IMG/VR virus record: IMGVR_UViG_3300028920_000145
Span: 1-40,430 of that record
From: a virus
DNA length: 40,430 bases
Reading direction: 5' to 3' (one strand)
Made by a program: the position numbers and the translations under genes
In this document: piece by piece, positions 1-7,282 of the stretch
How the letters are laid out: each line of letters begins with the position of its first letter
How positions within the stretch are numbered: position 1 is the stretch's first letter
The notes under the pieces: generated by a model
The model's input: only the letters and a program-made list of their open reading frames with translations
What the model was told of the DNA's origin: nothing
Databases searched by the model: none

Positions 1-1018
1 CCAGGCTTCTGCCGCCTGTCCTGTCTTTTCCCAATCGGCAATCCCTTCCTTATAAAGATCGTCCCTCGCCTTTTTACTTTGTTCTGCAAAGGTCTTTATT
101 TTTTCCTCGGTTATTTTAAGGCTTAAAGCCCATCCATCGGGAATTAACCTATCTGGCAGCGCCTTGATTATTTCATTGACCGTATTGAGCATGGAATAAA
201 AAGCGCCGGTTATATTTCCCGTCCAGCCCATTATTCCAGCGGCGGCCATTTTGAAAAACCCGCTTATGGTGTTGAATGTGTCTTTGAAGGCGCCCACCAC
301 TATTTCCGCAGAAATGGCTAATTTTCTGAACCTTTCTTCGAGCTTATCCCCTTTTTCACCAGCCGTAAAAAAAGCCTCTAATTCTGTTGTCGTTTTTATT
401 ACAAGTGGAACGAAAGCCTTTCCTAGTAATTCTTTTATGTCACCTAACCGGTTTTGTAATTGATTTAAGGGCCCTGCCCCTACCTCAGCCAACGTTCTGG
501 CAGTGCCGCCGAAAGCATAATCCAGCCCCTTGGTAAGGCTTTCCAGGCGCTCCGTACTGCCGACCGCCCCCTCTACCTGTATGCCATACCGAGAAAGGGC
601 GTTTGTGGAACTGCCCAGGGTCTTTGAAACCAGGTCGGCGGCTCCCGCCAAATCCATGCCTTTGGCTGCTGCCAAATCCTGCACAAGCGGGATCACCCTG
701 GCAATCTGATCTTCCTCTTTGACAAATGCGCCGATTAATGCCTGGGCCCGGATGGTGGCCTCGTCTCCGTACTCGGTAAGCTTCTGCAGGTCTTTTGCCT
801 GCTGGATAAGTTTATCTGACGTATAGCCCAGGGCATTAGCCAATTGCGCCTCAGCCTTCGCCTGAGTATCAAATAAGGCGATTGATTCCTTAAGGAGGCT
901 GTTTACCTTACGGAAAGCAAAAAACCCCACCACTGCCGCCCCTACGCTTTTTAAACTATTGGATAATTTCTTACTGGCCTCCTGCGCCAGGTTCATTGAT
1001 TTCCTGATTTCCCGGTTA
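1..1018. repeat. Left copy of a divergent 1018-nt end redundancy
   Basis: Bases 1-1018 align to 39413-40430 with no net insertion or deletion. Bases 1-335 and 845-1018 are nearly identical. Bases about 335-580 and 650-840 carry many substitutions, with an almost identical block near 585-645 between them. Differences lie inside the tape measure reading frame and keep it open. The simplest reading is a circular or permuted genome assembled from two co-existing strains. Confidence 0.85.
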
Positions 1019-1113
1019 TCCCTGCCGATGGCATTTTTAACGCGGCGATATGCCTTGGTAACACCATCCCTGAAACCAATACCGACTTTTACAGTTCTCT
1101 CATTTGCGGCCAT
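1..1113 (-). CDS. Tape measure protein, N-terminal part (allele 1), cut by window edge
   Basis: The open frame runs from an ATG at 1113 off the left edge (about 371 codons). It starts MAANERTVKVGIGFRDGV and continues with Lys/Ala-rich, coiled-coil-like helices and the motif VVGFFAFRKV near residue 58, typical of phage tape measure proteins that set tail length. The start overlaps the 3' end of the frameshifted tail chaperone by 14 nt, the usual order chaperone then tape measure. The same gene is present again at 38495-40430, which lacks this true N-terminus. The two copies differ at many residues (for example ANALGYTSDKLI versus AQALGYTSTRLL), so they are alleles and not identical ends. The joined protein would be about 676 residues. 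Confidence 0.9.
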   Translation of the reverse strand, partial: MAANERTVKVGIGFRDGVTKAYRRVKNAIGRDNREIRKSMNLAQEASKKLSNSLKSVGAAVVGFFAFRKVNSLLKESIALFDTQAKAEAQLANALGYTSDKLIQQAKDLQKLTEYGDEATIRAQALIGAFVKEEDQIARVIPLVQDLAAAKGMDLAGAADLVSKTLGSSTNALSRYGIQVEGAVGSTERLESLTKGLDYAFGGTARTLAEVGAGPLNQLQNRLGDIKELLGKAFVPLVIKTTTELEAFFTAGEKGDKLEERFRKLAISAEIVVGAFKDTFNTISGFFKMAAAGIMGWTGNITGAFYSMLNTVNEIIKALPDRLIPDGWALSLKITEEKIKTFAEQSKKARDDLYKEGIADWEKTGQAAEAW

Positions 1114-1482
1114 GTTTTTTGTCCATCAGTTTAAGCAATTTTTGGGCGTTTGCGGATTCATCCCCTTTTATATTATTACCAATTTTTTGCAATTTGGCAA
1201 TTACAATATCGCAATATTCCACCATTCGCACAAATTTTATGCTTTGTTTTGACAATCCCTTAGAGATTGGCAACAAATTATAGTTTTTAAGCCATTTATA
1301 GCCGCTGAAAAGCCGTGTGCCTGGCTCGCTTAGCTGGTCGATGGCGCGGACACGCTTCTCCTTATATCCGCGGCCACCGCACCAGCCGCAACCCTCCCCC
1401 TGGCATTTGATACAAAGCGCCTGCCATCTATCACTGTACGGGTCAACTATACCCGCAAAGACGGATGACAGGATTACAAGTT
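1100..1482 (-). CDS. Tail assembly chaperone, -1 frameshift extension (gpGT-like T part)
   Basis: This frame has no good start of its own but continues the 138-residue chaperone after a -1 slip at 1480-1486, adding 126 residues and giving a 263-residue fusion. The extension contains CIKCQGEGCGWCGGRG, two CxxC pairs with DnaJ-like CxxCxGxG spacing, likely binding zinc. It stops at 1100-1102, overlapping the tape measure start by 14 nt. In many long-tailed phages the short G and fused GT proteins chaperone the tape measure during tail assembly. The position here, between tail tube and tape measure, fits exactly. Slippage itself is inferred. Confidence 0.8.
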
Positions 1483-1890
1483 TTTTAGTTCTTCCTCACT
1501 CAGGTTGCCGCCTGCCCGTATCGCCTGCGCCACCTCATTCCTGGCGGATTTTTTTATGAGGGAAAGCCCTTCCCCCTGTTTTGTTTTCCAGGGCCGCAGA
1601 CCGCCCTTTAATAGTTTTTTCGTCTCATCACGCTCCAGGTTCAAATCGGCTCCCTTGCCGTCAATGTTTTTTACCGATTTGAGCCCGTAATGCAGCGCCA
1701 GAAGGGATATCGATCCCATTGCCACCTGATAGCCGTCATCGGTAAGAGCTCCCAAGCGATTTTCAATGTCCTCGTCCTGCTCTACTGTTAAATGTCCGCA
1801 GACAAAGACCGTTTGCTCATCCTGGGGCAAATCCCGGTCCTCCCGGCAAATATATTCAAATGTGTCTCCTGGTGTGATTCCCTGTGCCAT
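1474..1890 (-). CDS. Tail assembly chaperone, short form (gpG-like)
   Basis: A 138-residue acidic protein starting MAQGITPGDTFEYICRED behind a clear AAGGAGG ribosome site. It has no family motif I can name, but it sits between the tail tube and tape measure genes and ends in a slippery A AAA AAC next to its stop. That identifies it as the upstream partner of a G/GT chaperone pair. In phage lambda and relatives the short form is made in excess over the fusion. It is separated from the tail tube gene by an inserted small-gene module and a terminator (1933-1950), so its transcription needs read-through or a promoter I cannot see. Confidence 0.8.
   Translation of the reverse strand: MAQGITPGDTFEYICREDRDLPQDEQTVFVCGHLTVEQDEDIENRLGALTDDGYQVAMGSISLLALHYGLKSVKNIDGKGADLNLERDETKKLLKGGLRPWKTKQGEGLSLIKKSARNEVAQAIRAGGNLSEEELKNL
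1480..1486 (-). promoter_or_regulatory. Programmed -1 frameshift site A AAA AAC
   Basis: The heptamer A AAA AAC is in the correct phase of the 138-codon frame, one codon before its stop. A GAGG at 1494-1497 lies 7 nt upstream and could act as an internal Shine-Dalgarno stimulator. The -1 frame is open for 126 codons after it. A downstream stimulatory stem was not worked out. Confidence 0.8.
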
Positions 1891-1932
1891 ATTCCTCCTT
1901 TTCTGGTTATGTTTGCAGCATAAAATACAAAA

Positions 1933-1950
1933 AGCCCGGTCGCCCGGGCT
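1933..1950 (-). terminator. Intrinsic terminator (bidirectional hairpin)
   Basis: A 7-bp GC stem (AGCCCGG/CCGGGCT) with a 4-nt loop is followed by TTTT on the - strand and by an eight-T run on the + strand. It lies between the 59-codon gene and the tail chaperone. It is nearly identical to the hairpin at 2921-2938. Confidence 0.8.
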
Positions 1951-1969
1951 AATTTTTTTTGATTAGCGG

Positions 1970-2149
1970 TTATTTTCCGCAGAGTTTCAGGATTGCCGTT
2001 TCTATCACCTGGCCCCTGTGGAGCTTTGGACGGCTTAAATTTCCCAGGCGTTTTGTCAAATCCCATACCTCATCTGTAAGCCGTATGGAGCGGACCTTGG
2101 AAACGCTTTCCAGGGTCTCGCCGTCAGTTAAATCGTGTGCTATTTTCAT
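1970..2149 (-). CDS. Small ribbon-helix-helix-like protein
   Basis: A 59-residue protein starts at ATG 2149 behind AAAGGA. The pattern KVRSIRLTDEVWDLTKRLG followed by RGQVIETAIL resembles a ribbon-helix-helix fold: a short strand, then helix, turn, helix ending in an (I/V)xxAI motif. Such proteins bind DNA as dimers and usually repress promoters. It is the last gene of the inserted module between tail tube and tail chaperone and may control the promoter at 2825-2853. Family assignment is by pattern only. No signal peptide or membrane segment. Confidence 0.6.
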   Translation of the reverse strand: MKIAHDLTDGETLESVSKVRSIRLTDEVWDLTKRLGNLSRPKLHRGQVIETAILKLCGK

Positions 2150-2172
2150 TTTTTTTCCTTTCTTTTTTATGG

Positions 2173-2188
2173 ACCCGGAGGCCCGGGT
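2173..2188 (-). other. GC hairpin between two small genes
   Basis: ACCCGG-AGGC-CCGGGT (6 bp) just after the stop of the 84-codon gene. It is not followed by a T run on the - strand, so it is more likely an mRNA 3'-end or processing hairpin than a terminator. Confidence 0.45.
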
Positions 2189-2191
2189 TTA

Positions 2192-2446
2192 TTATTGTAT
2201 TATATGTCCCTTCCGAATCACGTGGCAAGGTGGGTTGTGGTGATTAAGATATTGCCACAAATTTATTCCATCAAGTCCGGGAACCATTTCCTCCCCGTCC
2301 ATCTCAGAAGCCTCTTCCGGCGTGCACTCCATTATGTCTGATATAAGGGATGCATCGTAAGACACAACGCGCCCGCTTACCCCGCCCTGTTCCAAGCACC
2401 CGTATACCGTGTTAGTGGTCTCAATTTTAGTGGTCAATTTTTTCAT
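2192..2446 (-). CDS. Hypothetical protein, 84 aa, downstream of the hammerhead ribozyme
   Basis: Starts MKKLTTKIETTNTVYG at 2446 behind AACGAAAGGA. The acidic middle (PEEASEMDGEEM) is followed by WQYLNHHNPPCHV. I do not recognise a family. The ribosome site lies just downstream of the hammerhead ribozyme at 2462-2511. Self-cleavage between 2469 and 2468 would give this message a new 5' end about 22 nt before the start codon. It belongs to the promoter-terminator module 1933-2938 and is probably an accessory (moron-type) gene. Confidence 0.7.
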   Translation of the reverse strand: MKKLTTKIETTNTVYGCLEQGGVSGRVVSYDASLISDIMECTPEEASEMDGEEMVPGLDGINLWQYLNHHNPPCHVIRKGHIIQ

Positions 2447-2461
2447 TTTTTTCCTTTCGTT

Positions 2462-2511
2462 AAGTCCAGACGCCCGGGTGGGCGTTTCGGCCGGCGCTCA
2501 TCAGTGGACTT
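2462..2511 (-). ncRNA. Type I hammerhead ribozyme
   Basis: On the - strand all core parts occur in order. Stem I is AAGTCCA (2511-2505) with TGGACTT (2468-2462), 7 of 7 bp. The CTGATGA core is at 2504-2498, followed by a short stem II region of 9 nt (2497-2489), then GAA (2488-2486). Stem III is ACGCCC/GGGCGT with loop ACCC (2485-2470). The cleavage triplet GTC ends at 2469. The open stem is stem I, so it is type I. Stem II is the weak point: only 1-2 bp form cleanly, with one extra C. It begins 6 nt after the stop of the 92-codon gene and ends next to the ribosome site of the 84-codon gene, so cleavage would split the two messages. Confidence 0.8.
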
Positions 2512-2516
2512 GCCGG

Positions 2517-2795
2517 CTAATAGGCATCTATGGCACTATATACCGCATCTTCCCCATGCCGGCGTATCATCTCATCCAGCAGGGCCTTATCTTGGAGGAC
2601 AGTCTCAAGGAGCTGGCTGTCACTGGCCAAGATGAAAAGCTCCTCAGCAAGAGACTGGGAAGTAATCCCTTCTTTTTCAAGGGCTTCGCCATCATCAGCA
2701 AAAGCCCGAATATCGGTTAGGGAGAAGCCCTGGCCAAGCAAGTCTATAATCGTGTCAACCGCCTCGATTGTGTCTGTGTCTATAATGTGTGTCAT
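2517..2795 (-). CDS. Hypothetical acidic helical protein, 92 aa
   Basis: Starts MTHIIDTDTIEAVDTIID at 2795 behind AACGAAAGGG. The protein is strongly acidic and mostly helical, without membrane segments. No family recognised. It is the first gene after the promoter at 2825-2853 and is followed after 6 nt by the hammerhead ribozyme. As leader gene of the inserted module it is a likely accessory protein. Small acidic phage proteins can be DNA mimics, but nothing here proves that. Confidence 0.7.
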   Translation of the reverse strand: MTHIIDTDTIEAVDTIIDLLGQGFSLTDIRAFADDGEALEKEGITSQSLAEELFILASDSQLLETVLQDKALLDEMIRRHGEDAVYSAIDAY

Positions 2796-2824
2796 TTTTT
2801 CCCTTTCGTTAAGTTGTTATATAT

Positions 2825-2853
2825 AATATACCACAATAACACTACAATGTCAA
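2825..2853 (-). promoter_or_regulatory. Sigma70-type promoter of the inserted module
   Basis: On the - strand TTGACA (2853-2848), a 17-nt spacer, then TATATT (2830-2825). It is followed by an AT-rich leader and the gene starting at 2795. It lies just after the tail tube terminator. An AAGTGAAAAAAA element lies upstream at 2869-2881 (+ strand). Confidence 0.75.
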
Positions 2854-2920
2854 GTCTTTTTTAAAAAAAAGTGAAAAAAAATATGCCTAAATTAGCCTAA
2901 AAAAGCCTATAAACAGAAAA

Positions 2921-2938
2921 AGCCCGGTTGCCCGGGCT
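2921..2938 (-). terminator. Intrinsic terminator after the tail tube gene
   Basis: AGCCCGG-TTGC-CCGGGCT stem-loop followed on the - strand by TTTTT, 32 nt after the tail tube stop. Almost the same hairpin occurs at 1933-1950, so the two bracket the small-gene module. Confidence 0.8.
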
Positions 2939-2969
2939 CTCCTGTCTGAAAAGGAAGTGTGATGGCAGA

Positions 2970-4412
2970 TCAGATAAAAAGTAGTTCCCAGTCGTCATCG
3001 TCCCCGGTGTTGCCCAGGTCACCAGTGCAAACGGCAGACAGGGCCAGGCCCACAATGCCGTCCTGGTCTTCGATGGGCAGGGCGTCAAATTCGAGCTCAT
3101 CAGCGAAAAGATAACACTGCTTTCCAACCGTGCTGCCCCAGTGCAAGCTCAGGCTGGTTTTTGTGCCCGCATCCAGCGTGCCGAAGAAATCATAGGTGGC
3201 AGCCAGTTCATGCTCCAGGTTGATCGTTACCTTTGATTCCCTGGCTGTTACCCTAGCCGTCTCGTATCCCGTATCACCGCTTGCATTTCCATTCTCCCGC
3301 AGGATGACCTCATTGCCGCAGTCCATAGCGAAATTCTTAAAAACAGGCGTAAAACTGCCGCCCAGGGTAAGCTCTGCGTTTTTGAGGATTGGCGGGTCTT
3401 CGTTATCCCTGGTAATGGATGTCATCGCCACATCACCGTTACTTTCCCTCGGCCCCTGGAAGGCGAAATCAAAAAACCCTGCACGATTGGCCTGGCTTTC
3501 AAGCGTCCAGTTGCCCATTGCGGATCGGGCCTCAAACTGATAGCCGTCATACTGCAGGGCTACCGTGGCCATCTCCTGGTTGCTGCTCACTGGCTTTATA
3601 TGATAACCGTGGACGGACGGGCTGGCCGACATGGTGGCTTTTGCGCCAGAAGTGCCGCCAGTCACTTCCTCCGAACCGTTGAACTTTGTCACGGAAGTGG
3701 GCTCGAAATAAAGATATGCAGCGCCATTCACTTCTGCTTTTAAAACCCTTCCCGTGGCACCGGTAACCCCGCCCGTAATAGTTTCATTTCTCTGGAATGA
3801 TGAAACAGTGATAGCCCCTATCGGTATCCTGGAAACTCCCAATAATTTATTTGAGCAGGCTTCAAAGGCCCATCCGTAATCAAGATTATACTGAACATCC
3901 GCAACCGCAGGCGAGTCCGTTGCCTCGTCATAGGTGTCATCTGTGATATCACGGTTAATCACATCTATATAATCAGAACCGTCATTCACATCGTGGATTT
4001 TGAATGTCCCATTATTCTGGCTGTTGGTGGCGTAATTGACGGTCAGATATTCCCCATCGTTTATTTCCGATAAATCAGGGCTGCCGTTAAATGCGTAGCG
4101 GACGATATTACCCGACTGCCAGTCTATGGTATCCACATCTAGGTTTGCCAGCTTTGAAAACGTGTCAGGAGTATTTATCTCGCTTCGAAAACTCACATTT
4201 ATGGCCTTCGTGCTTTCAAGGTTCCCGATAGGCGTCAAACTGGCTCTCGCCAAATCCCGTTTTTCCCTGGGCGCATTGTATTCTGCGGCAGCCCCCACTA
4301 TTATCCTGGCAATGCCGTCATTTGCGGCCAGCGTCTCAGCCGTTCCCTGCGTGCTCTCACACCGTCCTAATACCTGTTGTTTTCTGCTTAAAAGCGGGTT
4401 TGCAGTAGTCAT
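2970..4412 (-). CDS. Major tail tube protein
   Basis: A 480-residue protein starting MTTANPLLSRKQQVLGR, large for a siphovirus tail tube subunit. Beta-rich throughout. Residues about 210-265 contain two related repeats, ITGGVTGATGRVL and VTGGTSGAKATM, a pattern seen in inserted beta modules of phage tail proteins, preceded by NETITGG and NGSEEVTGG. It follows the tail terminator-like and gp37-like genes and precedes the tail chaperone, the usual place of the tube gene. The length could suggest a sheath protein, but there is no separate tube gene and no baseplate set. The conclusion rests on position and beta-rich character. Confidence 0.7.
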   Translation of the reverse strand: MTTANPLLSRKQQVLGRCESTQGTAETLAANDGIARIIVGAAAEYNAPREKRDLARASLTPIGNLESTKAINVSFRSEINTPDTFSKLANLDVDTIDWQSGNIVRYAFNGSPDLSEINDGEYLTVNYATNSQNNGTFKIHDVNDGSDYIDVINRDITDDTYDEATDSPAVADVQYNLDYGWAFEACSNKLLGVSRIPIGAITVSSFQRNETITGGVTGATGRVLKAEVNGAAYLYFEPTSVTKFNGSEEVTGGTSGAKATMSASPSVHGYHIKPVSSNQEMATVALQYDGYQFEARSAMGNWTLESQANRAGFFDFAFQGPRESNGDVAMTSITRDNEDPPILKNAELTLGGSFTPVFKNFAMDCGNEVILRENGNASGDTGYETARVTARESKVTINLEHELAATYDFFGTLDAGTKTSLSLHWGSTVGKQCYLFADELEFDALPIEDQDGIVGLALSAVCTGDLGNTGDDDDWELLFI

Positions 4413-4425
4413 TTTATCGCTCCTT

Positions 4426-4878
4426 TTAAGTTACACTCGGATTTGTTCTCAAAACTCTGTAGTTGATATTAAATGTAATTGTCACCTTTCCAGGCCGTTC
4501 CCGGACGTTAGTATATTCCCGTACGTTGTCTATATAATCAGCCACAACCATCCCCTTAGTTTGCAGCGTATCATGGTCAGCCTCCAAAAGCCTTTTGAAA
4601 TCCTCCACTACCTTGTCCATCATTGTATCGGGATAGGTTTCAGTATCATCAATTACAACCTCGAACTCAACCTCTGAATCTGCGGTATAGGAATTAACCA
4701 CTTCCCCCTCCACTTCCCGGCCCACTTCTTCGGGAAAGCGGATAAATACCTGGGGATAGGTACGGGAGGCAGGATCAAATTCATCTGCTGGCCCGTAGTT
4801 ATAATTATAACCGCCTGCAATGGTCATGCCATCAATAGCCGTAGCCAGCTGGTTAATGATGTCGGTATAAATCGCCAT
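4426..4878 (-). CDS. Probable tail terminator / minor tail protein
   Basis: A 150-residue protein (MAIYTDIINQLATAIDGM) that overlaps the preceding gp37-like gene by 1 nt. A start with a short helix (DIINQLATAI), a middle strand region (YPQVFIRFPEE) and an end with strands (VTITFNINYRV) resemble tail terminator/completion proteins that cap the tail tube and join it to the head. It lies directly before the tail tube gene, as expected. Function is inferred from position and general shape. No catalytic motif. Confidence 0.55.
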   Translation of the reverse strand: MAIYTDIINQLATAIDGMTIAGGYNYNYGPADEFDPASRTYPQVFIRFPEEVGREVEGEVVNSYTADSEVEFEVVIDDTETYPDTMMDKVVEDFKRLLEADHDTLQTKGMVVADYIDNVREYTNVRERPGKVTITFNINYRVLRTNPSVT

Positions 4879-5315
4879 TATTCAGTCTCAGGGGCCGTGT
4901 GAGCAAAACTTATCTGATATACCCATTGCCCGTTGTTCTCAGAAACAAATCTTATCCCCGTAGGCCATAGAATGGAGAAATCAGGCTGCGAAGTGATTGT
5001 ATATCCCGACAGGCTGGCCCGCACGGATTCAACTAACCCATAAACTCCCTGGTGCGCGTCTTTGAGCTTTAAGTTTTTCTGCATCACCGTTATAATCCAC
5101 TGGTGTCTCACTTCCTCCTGCACCAAGAATGATTTTCTATTTGGTTCCGGGTCGGGAAAAATGCTTTGGTCATATCGCACCAGGATAGCGCCGCCTGGAT
5201 GGGTCAGTGTGTACTCGGTGGGATTATCCGGAAAAGACCTTATCTCAGCCGTTGCCAGGCCGATGTCAGTCGTCAGCTTCTGGATTATATCGTCCTCGAT
5301 TACTTCAATATTCAT
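4878..5315 (-). CDS. Mu gp37-like head-tail joining protein
   Basis: A 145-residue protein starting MNIEVIEDDIIQKLTT. The N-terminal helix, the segment HPGGAILVRYDQSIF, and the strand HQWIITVMQKNL resemble the Mu gp37 family (DUF1834) found between gp36-like and tail tube genes. It overlaps the upstream gp36-like gene by 4 nt and the downstream gene by 1 nt, showing translational coupling. It probably helps complete the neck or tail. Family call by pattern and gene order. Confidence 0.65.
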   Translation of the reverse strand: MNIEVIEDDIIQKLTTDIGLATAEIRSFPDNPTEYTLTHPGGAILVRYDQSIFPDPEPNRKSFLVQEEVRHQWIITVMQKNLKLKDAHQGVYGLVESVRASLSGYTITSQPDFSILWPTGIRFVSENNGQWVYQISFAHTAPETE

Positions 5316-5800
5316 GCAATATCCCCGTAATCAAGGCCGTCATTCGGTCCCCAAAACCTGTCCAAACGCCCGTTTTTATCCGTGTCGCTTGTCCAAAATA
5401 CCTTTGAATCACTGGTTTTATTGGTCTTAAAAAACCCCGCTGTATTTGCCACCGAATTGGCATCATCAATTAATATCTTGTTGTCCCGTAACGCCTTTAA
5501 CTCGGTCATCACAAGATCAACCTGTGCCCGTAAAGAATCGGGCATTATCAGGTCTACGCGGCGAGCGTATAGATTCAGGATGGAAAGAATGACCGACCAG
5601 CGCCTTACATTCTCGGGAACAGGACTGAATGGTAAATCGTGCTTGCCCCTGGCAAAGCTCTCAATGGCTGCGTCAGCGTCCAGGATGGCACGATCAACGG
5701 CATTAGCGGAGATTGTCATCCCCGCCGTGTCGTCTGTTAATTGAGCTAAAATAGTAGACGGTAATCTTAACTCAATATCGCTCTGAGAACAATAAGCCAC
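5312..5800 (-). CDS. Mu gp36-like protein (DUF1320)
   Basis: A 162-residue protein starting MAYCSQSDIELRLPSTIL, the classic opening of the DUF1320/gp36 family (Y.t..Dl...l....l..Lt.D). It continues with AVDRAILDADAAIESFARGKHDLPF, also typical of these head-tail connector adaptors. They attach below the portal as a ring. The gene follows the capsid gene and overlaps gp37-like by 4 nt. The C-terminal tail (about residues 125-162) is polar and longer than usual. Confidence 0.8.
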   Translation of the reverse strand: MAYCSQSDIELRLPSTILAQLTDDTAGMTISANAVDRAILDADAAIESFARGKHDLPFSPVPENVRRWSVILSILNLYARRVDLIMPDSLRAQVDLVMTELKALRDNKILIDDANSVANTAGFFKTNKTSDSKVFWTSDTDKNGRLDRFWGPNDGLDYGDIA

Positions 5801-5832
5801 AAATCACCGTCTCCATTCATTAAGGTTTTCTA

Positions 5833-6819
5833 TCAGGTTAAGATCGTGTCTTTCCAGTGATAGCCCAGGTCTGTTCCCATCGCCAGGATATCCGTGTCCT
5901 CACGAACCTCGTACACCCATTGGTCTTTGTTGGCTTCGTAGTAATTACGGATAAGCCGCCCGGAACCATTCGACTGCTTGACCCTGAACTGGCCGCCAGC
6001 ACTCGGGGTCTTGAGACCGAGAGTAGCGGGACGATAGAACAGGAAGGCGTCGCCCTTGCCGTCATTGGTGTCCCATATATAGCGGGCTGTCATCACATCA
6101 GTCAGTTTCTGCTTGGCTGTGTTCTTGATGCCTTCGCCGATGAGCACCTTGAGGGACAGCAGTGAACCGATAAGGTCAGCCGTCACGATGTTCTTCTGCG
6201 TATACTTGATCTTTTCTGCCACGAGGGGGTTCTCTTTCAAGTCCTCCATCGTGTTGAAATCAAGCAGCAAATTATTGGCATTGAAACCGGTGTTTTTCTG
6301 GATGGCGATTTTTCCCGCTTTGATGTCAGCGAAAAATGTGTTAGTGGCAGCCGCTTCCGTGGAAGCCCATTTGCCTTCCGCATCCTCGCCGCCAGAAACC
6401 GCATCGGCCCAGGTAGTGGCTTTCATCAGGTCAGCCACACGGATTTCCTTTTTCAGGTCTACCTTATCAGTAGCGTACTCGATAGCGTCCTGTATCATGT
6501 TTACGGTCGGCGCACCGGTCATTCCCTGGCCAGCTATATCCTCGGCGGTAACTTCCTTGCCGAAAGCATACTGATCGGTGGAAATTGATTCGGTCGTCAG
6601 GCCGTAGTTACCACGGGCAGCCTCTGTTCCAGGAGCACGCAACTGCGCTTCATCCCTGAACCAGTCACCCTTGAAATACTTGGTAATCTTGGCTTCATAG
6701 GCGACATTATCCTTTATCGGGAATACCTGGTCGGCTATGTACGATTGATTTCTGTAAGCAATTGATACGTCGGCAAGCGGGCCGGCTATTATCTGTGCTC
6801 TTATATCTGGCTGAGGCAT
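5833..6819 (-). CDS. Major capsid protein
   Basis: A 328-residue protein starting MPQPDIRAQIIAGPLADVSI, then YRNQSYIADQVFPI and YFKGDWFRDEAQLRAPGTEA. The opening, with an arm followed by an E-loop-like region, matches major capsid proteins of Mu-like and related tailed phages with an HK97 fold. The end (LAMGTDLGYHWKDTIL) is also typical. It sits between the decoration protein and head-tail connector genes. No separate pro-region is obvious. Scaffold and protease come from the gene at 7283-8590. Confidence 0.85.
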   Translation of the reverse strand: MPQPDIRAQIIAGPLADVSIAYRNQSYIADQVFPIKDNVAYEAKITKYFKGDWFRDEAQLRAPGTEAARGNYGLTTESISTDQYAFGKEVTAEDIAGQGMTGAPTVNMIQDAIEYATDKVDLKKEIRVADLMKATTWADAVSGGEDAEGKWASTEAAATNTFFADIKAGKIAIQKNTGFNANNLLLDFNTMEDLKENPLVAEKIKYTQKNIVTADLIGSLLSLKVLIGEGIKNTAKQKLTDVMTARYIWDTNDGKGDAFLFYRPATLGLKTPSAGGQFRVKQSNGSGRLIRNYYEANKDQWVYEVREDTDILAMGTDLGYHWKDTILT

Positions 6820-6854
6820 TTTTATTCTCCTTTAATTGAAATTCCTTGAAAAAC

Positions 6855-7247
6855 CTACGCTTTAACCGTCATGCTGGCGAGTAAAACTTCCCCGAGTTCG
6901 TCTTCGGCCCCGCCCTGAAGCAGCGGCCCGACCTGGTAGGCGCTTGAGGCGGCGGCTTTGGCCTTGCCCGCGTCCGTGGCGCTTGTATATTCCATCGCAA
7001 CCTGCACGCCTTCGTCAAGCGTGGCACCCAGGACTACCAAGGAAGAACCCCCGCAGCCAATAGGAAGGATGCTGGCACCCTGGCCTGTGACTGGTGCATT
7101 TTGTATGATGCCGAAGGGCTGCTCAGTGGCATTGTCAGGCCGGCGGACTTTGCCGTCCGAATCAACCACTACAAAGCGATATCTGTCATTGGATAAATCC
7201 TCTGCGGCCTCTTTTGTTACTGCGAGATTTGGGGTGTAAGTAGTCAT
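6855..7247 (-). CDS. Head decoration protein (DUF2190-like)
   Basis: A 130-residue beta-rich protein (MTTYTPNLAVTKEAAEDL). Segments RPDNATEQPFGIIQNAP and IGCGGSSLVVLGATLDEGVQV match the small DUF2190 family that lies beside capsid genes and coats the capsid surface as trimers, like lambda gpD. It lies between scaffold/protease and major capsid, consistent with this role. Alanine-rich C-terminal half. Confidence 0.75.
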   Translation of the reverse strand: MTTYTPNLAVTKEAAEDLSNDRYRFVVVDSDGKVRRPDNATEQPFGIIQNAPVTGQGASILPIGCGGSSLVVLGATLDEGVQVAMEYTSATDAGKAKAAASSAYQVGPLLQGGAEDELGEVLLASMTVKA

Positions 7248-7282
7248 TTTTCATGTCTCCTGGTTTTGATTGTTAATGTCCC

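Noticed and set aside
251-463. + strand frame MKNPLMVLNVSLKAPTTISA, present at both ends (also 39663-39878)
   Set aside because: It is the antisense shadow of the tape measure gene and is repeated only because the ends overlap.
1788-2066. 92-codon frame across the terminator and chaperone start
   Set aside because: It reads through a terminator, overlaps two better genes and has a low-complexity composition.
3097-3103. CTGATGA followed by GAA on the - strand in the tail tube gene
   Set aside because: It is in-frame coding sequence (ADELEFD). The flanks do not form stems I and III and the GAAA core is GAAT.
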